A stretch of DNA of 64,000 nucleotides from Selaginella moellendorffii (lineage: Eukaryota; Streptophyta; Lycopodiopsida; Selaginellales; Selaginellaceae). The stretch is from NCBI RefSeq assembly GCF_000143415.4, contig NW_003314333.1, positions 882,108 to 946,107 on the forward strand. Direction: 5' to 3'. The notes below the pieces were generated by a model. The model worked only from the letters and a program-made list of their open reading frames with translations. It did not search any database and had not been told where the DNA came from. This document shows positions 21,757 to 32,815 of the stretch, piece after piece; position 1 is the first letter of the stretch, and every line of letters starts with the position of its first letter. The position numbers were made by a program, and so were the translations under genes.

Positions 21757-22957
21757 TCAATCCCATTCTTTTCGAATCTCAAACGAATAGCTCAAATCCA
21801 AGTAGCATCGCTTGTCATCGTCGAGGAACTGCAGCGCACATCGATTCGAACCAGGAGGAAAAATGAAAAAGGTAAGAACAATCTCTGGAACACGAAAATT
21901 TGAGCTTGCCTTCATCTTGGCCGAGTAATTTCCCCTCGCAAGGATCCCGCTCGGTGTCGTCTCCTCATCGATCGTGTGTGTGTACGGGTCCTGGTGCGGA
22001 GCAAAAGTTCCAAGCATTTTTCTCGTTTGATCGACTGCCGAACGGAGGTTTGAGTCAGAGCTGAAGTTCTTAAAAGTGGAAAGCGAAAAAGAATCAAGGA
22101 CGTACCTCTCAGGCCATTCTTCCAGACGGTGTTCGAGTAGACGAGGCCCGAGACGAGGTTGTGGTGAACCGAGAATGTAAACTTGAGGCAGTAGCTGGTG
22201 CCTTCTTTCAAGCTGAAAGAGCTGCCCCGCGAATTTGGAACCAGCGGCAATGGAACAATCACGTCGGGTCGCCCCTCTACGATCACTGTGAGGGAACTGA
22301 GCCTGACCTCCGGCTCCAGTCGCTCTATCCCTCGCAACAAAGAAACAGAAGAAAAAAAATACATCGACAATCTCGTCAGCTTTGATGTGCTGCATGATCA
22401 TGGGCTTACCTTACCATCGAACGATTCAACAGGGAGAGAACCCAGGAGCTGTTCCTTCCAGCGTCGCAAGCTCTCATCATCCTGTGTTAGACAAAAACAA
22501 ACACCACTGTTTAGAGTAAATAGTTTCCTGTACAGACCCAACTCACTCTCGAGACAAGTGATAAGAACTAACTCTTTCCTAAACCCGCGAAAGTTTGATC
22601 ACAGAGATCCATCTCTCGACAAGCTAAAGATCATGGAAAATGATTTAAAATGCTCTGACAGGAAACTTTTCCTATAATGGATGAAACATTTTGGGGAGTC
22701 TAAAATCATTCGAGATCATGGATGGGAGGAAAACATACCTTGTCGCGCTCGATGTGATCCCTGAGCGGTACCAGAGGCCCCAAATATCCCTCGGCAAGCT
22801 TGGAATCTTCCTCATCCGATTCGCACAGCGACACACGGCTCAGCTGCCTCTGGAGCCCCTCTGCCCCACCTCCAGAGCATCCAGCCGTGGCGGCGGTGGC
22901 GTCAGCGGCGGCACCGGCGGCGGCGGCGACCCCATCGCTGCCTATGAATCCGTTCAT
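21757..22957 (-). CDS. Rho GDP-dissociation inhibitor (RhoGDI), multi-exon
   Basis: Cytosolic regulator that extracts and holds prenylated ROP/Rho GTPases in the GDP state. Start taken at 'MNGFIGSDG' (22957); an in-frame ATG eight codons upstream (22981) is also possible. Exon 1 is Ala/Gly-rich and then reads 'EDSKLAEGYLGPLVPLRDHI'. Exon 2 gives 'DDESLRRWKEQLLGSLPVES'. Exon 3 gives 'LEPEVRLSSLTVIVEGRPDV', 'SSFSLKEGTSYCLKFTFSV' and 'NLVSGLVYSNTVWKNG'. Exon 4 gives 'MLGTFAPHQDPYT', 'EETTPSGILARGNYSAKMK'. Exon 5 gives 'FLDDDKRCYLDLSYSFEIRK' and stops at 21757. All are the immunoglobulin-fold core of the family. Introns are short GT-AG. Divergent from the SWIB gene. Confidence 0.92.
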
Positions 22958-23137
22958 CCTGCACTGGAACCGATGGATCACACCCTCACAAGCTCATTAG
23001 CCTAGCGAGCGGCGATCTGGGAGGAAATGCTGGAATGGAGCTTCCGAAACCCCGATCGATCGATGCCTGGACGAAATATCGGTGATGGATCGAAGAATCG
23101 AAGAAGCGCTTGGTGGAAGGAATGAAAGAACCTAAAA

Positions 23138-23180
23138 TCGAGAGAGAGAGAGAGAGAGACAGACAGAGAGAGACAGAAAG
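23138..23180. repeat. (GA)n microsatellite between RhoGDI and SWIB genes
   Basis: An imperfect GA/GACA run lies in the 334-bp divergent spacer. GA/CT runs are common in plant 5' UTRs and may mark the RhoGDI or SWIB leader. Confidence 0.85.
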
Positions 23181-23291
23181 GGGTAAAAAATTTGAATTAC
23201 CAGCGTGTGAGCGGGGGATCGAACTCGAGAAACTTAGCGCATTAATTTGCCCTAGTCCCAGTTAGAAAGTTTAGGTTTAAAATCCATTAGA

Positions 23292-24630
23292 ATGCGCAAG
23301 GACGAGGATGGGCGCGCCGCGATGCCGCCCGACGCAGCGATCGCCAAGCGCGTCAGGGAGATTCTCGCCAGCGCCAATCTCAGCGAGGTTTCTTCCAAAG
23401 ACATTCGCAAGCAAATGGAGGAGGAGATGGGCGTGAGCTTGAGGTCCAAGAAGGCGTTTCTTCGCGAGCAGATTGAGAGTTTCGTGGCCGAGGCGGAGGA
23501 TTCCGGCGAAGGCGAAGCGGAGGAGGCTGCCGATGCCGAAGCCAGTGGCGATGGAGATGGAGATTCCAGGCTCCGGGACAAGCTCAACTCCGCAATTCGA
23601 GAGAGGTAAATTTTTTTCTTCCTCATACGTTGATAAAACATGGCTTGAGAAATTCCCCTTCTTTCTCATCAGTGCTCCATCCAAAAAAACAAAGAAGAAG
23701 GGACTGACTGGACTTCAAAAGCCTTGCCAATTGTCCGATGTGCTGGAAGCTATCGTCGGCATTCCACAAGCTCCAAGGTCTCAGGTTTGTGATATCTTCA
23801 CTCTGGATTGACGATGTTTCTATTTTCTTGGCTTCCAGGTTGTGAAATCTCTCTGGGCTTACATCCGCGAGCACAATCTCCAGGTGCCCGAGGACAAGAG
23901 GAAGATCAAATGCGACGAAGCGCTCAAAAAGGTTTTTAATTCCGACTACATTGACATGTTCTCCATGAACCAGAAGTTGACCAAGCATGTCATCCCTCTC
24001 GACGGTGAGCTTTGCTTTCCAAAAATCCTCTCGCTGATGAGAACTTGCCAGAGCTGGCGTACGAAGCTGGAGCCGCGAGTAAGGGGTTTTGGAGTTGTGC
24101 TTCATCGTTTCTACTGACTGGATTTCCTTGCAGAGAGGAAGATCAAAGACGAAGAAGAAGATGAAGATGGTAAAGAAGGATTAGCCGAGAGGGCTGTAGA
24201 TCGGGAAACCAGAGCTGCTAACAGACTTGCTCGGAAGCGAAAGGCAGAAGAGCGAGCCGAGAAAAAGGAAGAGGCCAGAAAAGCCAGGAAAGCTGCTGGC
24301 AAGAGCCCCAAAGTGTCTGGATTCACAGTTCCCATGAAGATCTCTCCAAAGCTTAGAGAATTCTTGGGAACGGAGGAGAGCCAACTCTCGAGGCCGGAAG
24401 TGACGAAGCAGCTGTGGGATTACATCAAAAGCAATCAGCTCCAAGTAAGTTTGAAAAATTCGGATCTCTTCTCGATGAGAAGGAACCATTCTTTTGATCA
24501 GGATCCTTCGGACAGGAGGAAGATCTTGTGCGATGAAAAGCTCGAGAAGCTGCTGGATTGCAAGTCGTTCAATGGTTTCGGTGGTCTTCCCAAGTTGCTG
24601 CAAGCTCATCTGACAAGCACTCGTAAGTAA
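23292..24630 (+). CDS. DEK_C - double SWIB/MDM2 domain protein
   Basis: A chromatin-associated type known in plants with an N-terminal DEK_C domain and two SWIB domains (UAF30-like). Exon 1 (to about 23608) reads 'AKRVREILASANLSEVSSKD' and 'IRKQMEEEMGVSLRSKKAF', the DEK_C fold, then an acidic tail. The first SWIB is 'PCQLSDVLEAIVGIPQAPRS' plus 'VVKSLWAYIREHNLQVPEDK' and 'MFSMNQKLTKHVIPL'. A Lys/Arg/Glu-rich linker follows. The second SWIB is 'FLGTEESQLSRPEVTKQLW', 'DYIKSNQLQ', 'DPSDRRKILCDEKLEKL' and 'LPKLLQAHL'. The stop ends at 24630. The introns are short and in phase. Its 3' end is only 74 bp from the convergent KXD1 stop. Confidence 0.9.
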
Positions 24631-24704
24631 CAAAGGAAAGAGGAGGCGATTTTGACAGCTGCTACAAACTCTTCGGTAAATTATTCTCTGTACATACAGA
24701 TTTC

Positions 24705-25130
24705 TCAGTGGTGATCCGAGAAAGCGTCAGGAAACTGGCTCTGGATCCGATTTTTTATTATCCTAACAGCAAAGTTTTCTTTGAAAAGAGTAAAAAGTTT
24801 GTGCTTACCTGATGTGCTTGAAAATGTGGTCTAGATCGGCTTTCATGGATTTGAGGAGCTTCGTGTTCTTGGCGAAATCTGGAGCTACCGCGGCGAAGCT
24901 ACGCTCGGAGAATTCGTTGTAGTGCGAGAGGACCGCGTTGCTATCGCCCAGCCTGCCTAATCTGTGACGCGAGCGAGTTCAAAACCACCACTTCTTTTTC
25001 TTCGATCGATGATGATCACTTACATGAGAAGCTGGAGGCGCTTGAGCTCGTCGATGCTGCTCGGATCGAGAATGGATTGGATCTGCTCCGTCGCCTCGGA
25101 CGCTGCCGCTTGGATTTGCTGCTCTTCCAT
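24705..25130 (-). CDS. KXD1: KxDL motif protein (KXD1 / BORC-type subunit)
   Basis: Three small exons. Exon 1 (from ATG 25130) gives 'MEEQQIQAAASEATEQIQSI' and 'DELKRLQLLM'. Exon 2 gives 'RLGRLGDSNAVLSHYNEFSE' and 'LLKSMKADLDHIFKHIR', containing the diagnostic KxDL (KADL). After a GT-AG intron, exon 3 reads 'IIKNRIQSQFPDAFSDHH' and stops (TGA, 24705-24707). The protein is short and helical as in the family, which is part of the lysosome/vacuole-positioning BORC complex in animals; a plant role is inferred. It has no single ORF over 60 codons and is easily missed. Its start is 50 bp from that of the divergent FKBP gene. Confidence 0.85.
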
Positions 25131-25180
25131 CGCCAAACGCGAAGAACCCTAAATTATTTATCATTCAAACGGCTATAGGG
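25131..25180. promoter_or_regulatory. 50-bp divergent spacer between KXD1 and FKBP start codons
   Basis: Only 50 bp separate the two start codons. It contains a telo-box-like AACCCTAAA (about 25145-25153) next to an AT-rich 'ttatttatca'. Transcription must start within this spacer or within the opposite gene. Confidence 0.6.
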
Positions 25181-25995
25181 ATGAGTCTTTGCGATTGGAG
25201 GTTGTGGCTTCTTCGTTGGAAGAATGGCGCCAAACCTAGGGCTTCTAGCTGCTGTGCTCCTCCGGCTTCCCTCGATCTTGGAAGGCGGCATTTGATTGCC
25301 ATGGGAGTCTCCCTCGGATTGTCTGCGCAGAATGCCGTAGCGATCGAGCAGCCGAAATCTCCTCCACCGGCCCCAAAATCTTCGCAGTTCTACGAGATCC
25401 AGGGATCTGGTGGCGTCAAGGCTCTGGATATCAGGCTTGGCGCTGGAAAATGTCCCAATCCTGGAGATAAGGTAATTCTTCCTTGTTTCCTCCTTGATTT
25501 CTTTCTATCTTCGCTGCCCAGGTTGCAATCCACTACTATGGAAGGCTCGCAGCGAAGCAAGGCTGGCGATTCGATTCAACGTATGATCACAAAGACGAGG
25601 ATGGGAATCCAAAGCCATTTGTCTTCACGATCGGCTTAAACAATGTAAGGAGGAAGGAATTTTTTTTCTTTCTATTAGTGTCACATTTTTCTCTTGTGTA
25701 GGTGATAGCGGGGGCTTGGTCTCAGCAGTGAGAACAATGAGGCCTGGAGGAATTCGTCGTGTCATCATTCCACCATCGCAAGGCTATCAAAGCACCACAC
25801 AAGACCCTCTACCTCCAAATGTAAGCTTTACTCATCTTCTACCACAAACAAGCGCTCTTTCTTCACGCACAGATCTTCGACAGGCAAAGGCTCTTCACGA
25901 CCATCTTTAATCCCACAAGAGTAGCAAACGGAGAAAGCTCCACGCTTGGAACGCTTGTTTTCGATGTGGAGCTCGTCAGAGTCGCAGAGGAATAG
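25181..25995 (+). CDS. FKBP18: Chloroplast FKBP-type prolyl isomerase (FKBP18-like), apparent frameshift
   Basis: An N-terminal transit-like region ('RASSCCAPPASLDLGRRH') is followed by a hydrophobic 'LIAMGVSLGLSAQNAVA', typical of thylakoid-lumen import. FKBP blocks are spread over four exons: 'GSGGVKALDIRLGAGKCPNP', 'VAIHYYGRLAAKQGWRFDST', 'PFVFTIGLNN', 'VRTMRPGGIRRVIIPPSQGY', and 'IFDRQRLFTTIFNPTR' with 'TLGTLVFDVELVRVAEE'. The last two resemble FKBP18 specifically. At the start of the third intron-bounded exon (about 25702-25718) the frame set by the upstream exon (VIAG...) runs into a stop, whereas the conserved reading needs a one-base shift within a G run. This is either a sequence error or a disabling mutation. 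The stop ends at 25995. Confidence 0.8.
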
Positions 25996-26265
25996 CTCGA
26001 ATCATCAAAGTTACTCAAAAGTCTGGAGAGGTATAGTAAATCGAATTCGTTTCGTTTTTTTCGTTCGTATTTCTCACTGACCAACTTCCTACATTTGCCA
26101 GCAAAACAAACTTCATTTGGTCAGCCTGGATTTCTTCAAACCAAAAATTTTCTCCCCCTCTAAAAACCGTTCGGATCTTCCCAAAACAAGGAACAACCTT
26201 ATGTACTCATTTACAAGCCTCCTCCTCTCGTTGCTGTTCTTCGTCGCCATCGTCGTCTTGTCGAC

Positions 26266-27944
26266 TTATTTCACCTTGCCCAGCTCCAACTCGCAATCCT
26301 CCGACTCCGAGCCCGAGGATGATGGGCTTGCAAGGCTGCCACCGCTCAGATCCAAGAGCACATTGCACACTACTTGGTTCTTTCCGTTCACCACCGACGG
26401 GGTCGATGCCAAAGCCGTCATATGCTGCAAAACAAACATCTCGGTAAGCAAGCTTCCAAGTTGTTTACAGTCGCTTACCTCTCGGACGAAAGAATAGATC
26501 TCTTCTTCCGTCAATGGCTCGCCGTCCGGTTTGTCTTCCCATCCGAGCGACCTCAACAGAGCAGTCTCCTCCTCCTCGCACCACCGGCCATGCTTCGCCT
26601 CGGCTGGCTTGAGTTCCTTGACAGCACCAGCGTCTCCACTCTCTTCCGTGCGAATCAGCTCCGACACAACAGTGGAGCTCTCCTCGCAGGCCTTCTTCTG
26701 TGGAGTGTCCATCGCCGTGCTCTCCTGCGGATTCCTGTTCTCGCCATTTGTCGCTGCCTTCTTCCGGATCGCGTTGTAAAAGTTACTCCGGTTCTGGCCG
26801 TGCGCAAGAGGCTTCCGGTCCTCGTGGACGTGGACGTCGCCAACTTTACCGTCACTGGCTGGCTTGCGATCCACCATGGGAGCCTGGGGAGCTCGGTTTG
26901 CAACAGGCGCCGTGGACTCTTTGCTCAGCACCTGGAGCCTTCCTGGAGTTGCTTTCAAGACGCTCAAAGCTGGCGTTGGTGTCCGGTATGGAGTAACTGG
27001 ACTCGCTGGCTGGCCGGACTTCAAATCAGAGGATTTCATCGGCTTGCGAGGAAGCACCTGCAAAAGAAAAAAGAAGAGTTAAGCTCGCTCAACTTGGACA
27101 AAGAAGAAAAGAAGCTCAGCCACGTACCATTGTTTTCGGAAGAGATGGTTTCATTGGGACGAGCTGCCTTGATTGCTTCAAGGCAATCTCCTCCAGCCGC
27201 TGTGTCTGCTGCTCCATAGCCGTCTGGAATAGACCAAAGAAGGAAGAACAAGTGAGGATGGTGAACAAGTTAAACACTGCTAGAGCGAGATGGAACGTTA
27301 CCTGAATCGGAGACGACGCTACATGGACGAGCGCTTCAGACATCTTGAAGGCTGGCGATGGAGCCTCGGGGATTTTCGAGCTGAAAACTTCCGGCATCTT
27401 GGAGCAAATCGCTTCCGGGGTCTTGGGAGCCATGGAGCTGTCAATGTAGTCCGTGTCACTCGAGTTCCTCGACGACACGAAACGATTGCTGCTCGCCATC
27501 CGGAGCCTCTCGGAGCTCTTGAAACCGCACCACCCATTCTCCACATCGAGCCTAGCCACTGGCACCCTGTGAAACCCCGACGGCCCTCTATCTCCTCCTA
27601 CTTGCCTGTCATGGCTTCGCCAGTCCCGGTTCCAGGCCTCGCGATCACGCTCGCGCTCGGGAAACCTCCCGCGACTAAAATTCGGGTAGAATCTCGAGTC
27701 CCTGTCCGAGATTCCATTCAAAGAATGCTGGGGGCGATTCACAAACGAGGAGTGTCGTGATGCTATTCCAACACCACCTGGAAGAACAAAGAAAAGAAAC
27801 GCGTCACCTTAAGTTCTTAAGACCAAAACGAAAGAAACAAAAAAAAACTATACTTTACATACCATTGTTGTTGTTGTTGTTCTTCAACCATTCTGGCACC
27901 AGCGATGGTTCGCTTCCATTTCTGTCCATCTTGAGCAAACCCAT
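26266..27944 (-). CDS. Conserved plant protein of unknown function (multi-exon)
   Basis: Exon 1 starts at 27944 (MGLLKMDRNGSEPSLVPEWL) or at the next Met (27929). The 'SEPSLVPEWLK' start is shared by a plant-wide family of unannotated proteins. The next exon (to about 27290) is Arg/Asp/Ser-rich and disordered ('RERDREAWNRDWRSHDRQ'). A small exon reads 'AMEQQTQRLEEIALKQSRQL' and 'VPMKPSLPKTM'. The last exon (about 27060-26266) includes 'RSNFYNAIRKKAATNG' and a conserved C-terminal 'EEETALLRSLGWEDKPDGEP' then 'LTEEEIYSFVREV'. This ends in a Ser/Glu-rich tail. No catalytic motif is seen. Convergent with the FKBP gene. Confidence 0.8.
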
Positions 27945-28683
27945 GATCGGCTGCTGCCAAACCTAAGGCGCCATTGTGCCATCTATTGAGGAAGCCACAC
28001 AGCCTTTTACCCCAATCCTTCTCCTTCCCTCATCCCCGGAAAAGGCCAGGCCCAAAATCAAGAACAACAAAGACCTTCCCACACACCTCTACGAAAACGG
28101 GGACACGAATCGCCAGAGAGCCAGAAAATCCTCACTCCAATTCCTCTCTCCCTCGGATTCCCACCGGCGCTCTCGCGAATTCGGCGCCACAAACCCTACC
28201 GCTGCTGGATCGCGGGCGAGGAGGAGGAAGGGATTCGCCGCGCGATTCACCTCCGCTGAATCGCGATGCTTGCTTGCCGTTGCAATATAGGTACAAAGAA
28301 AAACACACAGCACAGCGAGCCCTAAATCCCCTTCCTCATCAACGGTTGATATTTCGCCACGCGGGCACTGGAATATGCCCCGCGCCATAAAACCCCCCCC
28401 AGAGCCCTAGTGTGTCTTGCAAGAAAATGGATTTGCAGCGCTGCTTCCGATGAATTCCTAGAATTTAGCCCGATCGATCTGATCGAAGCGTCCTTTGGAT
28501 TAGCTTCGATTTAGATGATGATCGATTAAATGTGACGTACATTCGAAATCCTTGACTGAAATTAGGGTTCTTCACCTTAGAAGGGTAAAGTTATGATCCA
28601 ACGGCTACAACATGGCCACGCTGGCCAGGGAATCTCCCGTTGCATAAAACCCCTCTAGAACCCTAGAGCTCTTTCTCTAGTCC
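27945..28683. other. Divergent promoter region
   Basis: This 739-bp spacer lies between divergent start codons. It contains 'ccctaaat' (28319-28326), 'gccctag' (about 28405) and 'gaaccctagag' (about 28662) telo-box-like motifs. The open frames in it show no family resemblance. It is treated as promoters and 5' UTRs. Confidence 0.6.
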
Positions 28684-31406
28684 ATGGCTTTTGGAGCTCT
28701 TGCGCTGGTTTTGCCACCATCGTCGTGCTCCTTTGCGGATATTTGCTGCCGATCCAGCCGATTGCGCTCGTCGCCGGGGATCAGAGCGCAGGCCGTGCGC
28801 GTCAGGGCGGCGATGGAGCGAGGGTAAGGTTTTCCTCGCAATGCCGGGGAGGTTTTGTGTGACTGATCCGAGAATGCGCAGCCAGGACGGGGATCTGGCG
28901 CATTGGGAGACCGTTGTGGGGATTTTGGGAGGCGGGCAGCTCGGGCGGATGCTTTGTCAGGCTGCGTCGACGATGGGGTTGAAGGTAGCGGTTCTTGATC
29001 CGGCTGAGGATTGCCCTGCGAGCCGTCTGGCACACAAGCATCACGTCGGGAGTTTTCGAGACAGGGATGCTGTTAGAGAATTTGCAAAGAGGTACATTGC
29101 GAAAGTTTTCTCCGTGTGCTGGAACGTGTTTCTTGATGAAGCTGTGGAGTTCTCACTGTGGAGATTGAGCACGTCGATGTCGACACTATAGATGCTCTTG
29201 CCACTGAAGGCATTGATGTGGAGCCGAGTCCACAAACGATCAGGATAATCCAGGTCTGTTTGGTCGTTTTCTTTTTTTGTTCGTTAGAGTTGATCTTGGT
29301 CATGCCTGTTCTTTTCCAGGACAAGTATTTGCAAAAAGTTCACTTCCAAGAGCATGGAATTCCTCTTCCGGATTTCCTTGAGGTGAGCAAACTGCGCAGC
29401 CTGTTAACAATTGGCGTAACGCATCTAGTCTTTTCGCAGCTCAAGAGCATTGAAAGCGTTGAGGAAGCCACTAGCCTGTTTGGTTATCCTTTGATGGTGA
29501 AAAGCCGTCGCCTTGCGTACGATGGTCGTGGAAATGCCGTAGTCCGATCTAGAGATGACTTTGAATCAGCTGTTGCGTGTAACTAACTAGTCCCGAGGAA
29601 ACTTTTTCCAGTGCTTTGACGTTCGCTTTTGAATTGCAGCGCTGGGTGGATTTGAGCACGGCCTTTATGCAGAACGTTGGGCTCCGTTTGTAAAGGTTCG
29701 ATAATGTGTTTTTAATTCTCGTCATATCTTTATATCTTCTTATCTTTGGATTGATAAGCAGGAACTGGCCGTGATGGTTGCACGAAGCAGAAGTGGTGAA
29801 TTGCGTTGCTATCCCGTCGTCGAGACCTCGCAAAAGTGGGTATCTTTCCTCGTTGGACTGTTGCATTGTACAACGAGGTGACACTCCATTACAGGGACAA
29901 CATTTGCCATGTTGTCGAAGCACCTGCTCAGGTGTCCAACGCTGTAGCACAACGGGCTCTAGATATTGCAGGGAAGACGATCGGTTCGCTGGAAGGCGCA
30001 GGAATTTATGGTGTGGAGCTGTTTCTTCTAGCGGACGGCCAGGTCCGATAGAACTCTCATTTTCCTTCATGTGATTATCTCCGCACACCTTTCCAGGTTC
30101 TTCTCAACGAGGTTGCTCCGCGACCACACAACAGCGGTCACTATACTATTGAAGCTTGCTACGTTTCACAGTTTGAACAGCATCTTCGGGCCGTGTTGGG
30201 CTTTCCACTTGGTGATACAGCGATGAAGGTTCCAGCAGCAATGATGTATAATCTTCTCGGAGAGGCTGAGGTATCGTGGAACACTCTTATCCTTTCCCGT
30301 CACTGGTTGGAATGTAGGGTGACGCTGGATTCAACCAAGCTTATCAAACCTTGAGAAGAGCGCTAAACGTCCCTGGTGCAAGCATTCATTGGTACAACAA
30401 AGCTGGTTTGTTTTGCCAAGTAGTTTAAGCTGTTGAAGCTATATACTCTTGGATTTATTTTTCAGAGATAAGGAGGCAGCGGAAAATGGGCCATATCACT
30501 GTTGCTGGAGACTCTGCAGCTCTTGTCAGGGCGCGCATGAATCAAATCATTAGTTCCACTGTCAGCTCCAATTCAAGTGAGAGCGAACCAGGTTCGTGTA
30601 TGTAGTCTTTCGCTCTGCATGATTTGACTTTCTCGTTTCCAGGTCCATTAGTTGGCATATACATGGGGTCTGATTCAGACTTGCGTGTCATGAAAGATGC
30701 AGCTGATGTTCTTGACTCCTTTGGTGTTGCTTATGAGGTTTGGCCGCTTTAGTTTCGTTTGTATACGATGTTTTTTTTATTCGCGTGCTTACAGATGACA
30801 ATTGTGTCCGCTCACAGAACCACGGAGAGAATGAACGCCTTTTCAAGGACCGCACATGAAAGGGGCATCAAAGTGATAATTGCTGGAGCAGGCGGCGCCG
30901 CACACTTACCTGGTAGGCCTCTAAGTTGTGAACGACGAAAGACGTCTTGTTAATCTAAATCCCAGGCATGATCGCGAGCGCTACTCCTCTCCCCGTCATC
31001 GGTGTTCCTATCAATGTCACCTCCTTCGATGGCCTTGACGCGCTACTCTCCATAGTCCAAGTATGTTAACATCCTCTACGCCTTTTCTTTGCTGGCACCA
31101 AACCATAGCTCTTAATGCACAGATGCCAAAAGGCGTCCCAGTGGCCACAGTCGCAGTGGACAATGCGACGAATGGAGGACTTTTGGCCGTGAGGATGCTG
31201 GCATTGACGAACCCAAAGCTCTTGCAAAGGTATCGGGCAATAATCTCTAAAGCTTGGCTGTAACGTAGTGGTGGTGGTGGCGTTTTGACAGGATGATAAC
31301 TTACCAGCAAGAAATGGAGGCGGCAGTGCTTGAAAAAGCGGAGAAATTGGAGAAAGAAGGCTGGAGAAACTATTACTCTCGCAAGAACAAGTCTTCTCCA
31401 AGCTAA
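28684..31406 (+). CDS. Phosphoribosylaminoimidazole carboxylase, PurK-PurE fusion (chloroplast)
   Basis: Catalyses the conversion of AIR to CAIR in purine synthesis. In plants it is a chloroplast protein with an ATP-grasp PurK half and a PurE half. It starts with a Ser/Arg-rich transit-like peptide ([17 protein letters not shown]). PurK reads '[20 protein letters not shown]', '[20 protein letters not shown]', '[20 protein letters not shown]', '[19 protein letters not shown]', '[14 protein letters not shown]', '[11 protein letters not shown]' and '[20 protein letters not shown]'. PurE reads '[19 protein letters not shown]', '[16 protein letters not shown]', '[12 protein letters not shown]' and '[19 protein letters not shown]'. 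About 15 small exons with 45-70-bp introns join in phase wherever checked, e.g. VA|S-LGGFEHG. The stop is at 31404-31406. It appears functional. Confidence 0.93.
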
Positions 31407-32815
31407 AGGCGATGGCGATTGGAACTTTCTTCCACTTCTAAAGCGGTGATTCATAAAACTCCATGAACTACGCTTTGGTACGGAAGAGCGGTGGTCCCAA
31501 ATGAAGTAGTGGCCCATCAGTTGGGACGTTACGCAATGGGAGTACAATGCTGATGATTGGAGGGGCGGCACGTGACGGGCGGCTCGCTCGTCAGCGACGG
31601 CCGTGACTTGGAGATCCGAATCCGAACGAGATCCCGGCCGTCAGAGGAAACCGCCGCCGCCCGTCAGAGGTGGCCCAAAACTTATCCCATGTTTGTCAAG
31701 CCCGTCAATGATTGACGTGTCAGCTCGAGCATATGGAATGGGATTAAAAAAAAAGAAAAGGTTTTCTCCCTCGATGTAATGAGCGTATCGTGTCCAAATC
31801 CACGGCAAGCCAGGCTTTTAACTTTCCATCGATATTTGCTTTTTTCACTACAATTTTTTACTCCTGGCTTCATTTACTACTTCCCTTGAATGCAAATCTC
31901 AACCGTCCGGGGCTCAGACACGTGGGCACGAGAGCCGTCGATCTCAGCCATCGCCTCCGACTCTTTCCAGCCAGCACCGGCGGCGGCCGTCACATCACAA
32001 AGTCAACCATGGTTCTTCCGTACGACTTGATTTTTAAAGTATTTTCTTACCAATCTAATCTTTTGTATTGTGAGGTCATCTCGGGTGTCACAGCAGGACG
32101 TACATTGCTACGGAGGAGTGGCGTATTCAAACAAGCCAATGTCACCTCCCTGGATTACTCCTGACCCGGCAACACCTGCGCAGGTTTCCACCTTCCAGGA
32201 GGCGGTGGGGAGGTGTCACCTGGACGGTACGACATGCCCGAACGGAAGTAAGGTCTGGCTTTCAATGATATCTATTATGCAGCGTCGTGAGCAACAAATC
32301 ATTTCTTAGCTACGCTTGCTTGTGATGTTCTTGGCATTCTCGTAGAGAGAATCATCGTAGAGTACTTCACAAACCACCACCAAAGATTCAATGAACTGTG
32401 AAGTTTTTGTCAATCGAGACTATGGCGATAACCTGTGAAGTTTCGTTAGAGATTTGTGTAGCTAAAAAGTTGTCTAGCCAAAGAATCGATTACCTGATGA
32501 TGAGCGAGGCTCCAGACTCCCAAGAACAGCTCTGTCCAGCCAGTTCCGTTGCTTGTCTTGTCTCCCACTCGTTTCCCTCTTGCCGTGTTTGTCTTAACGG
32601 TGCTACAAACATCGAAAACGCTACGGGCGTTAGTATATGTAGAATAACCGTATAGCAGTGAGGAAGGTTTCCCAGGCAAGCACAAGCAAGTAAGTAAGCG
32701 ATAGAGCAAAGCAACGTAATAGTCTACGCAATGAGTGCACAGAGCTAAGTTCTAGACGAGGCATCGCATCTTTGCTGCTCTCGCTCGCTCGAAACCTCAC
32801 TCTCGATATTCGAAA
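31407..32815. other. Spacer; short unrecognised reading frame at about 32070-32309
   Basis: No supported gene. One plus-strand stretch (32070-32309: 'YSNKPMSPPWITPDPATPAQ', then 'VSTFQEAVGRCHLDGTTCPN') has a protein-like look but I do not recognise it. 31560-31680 is GC-rich with repeated 'ccgtcag'-type words and may be a promoter. The 32396-32709 frames overlap on both strands and are not supported. Confidence 0.4.
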
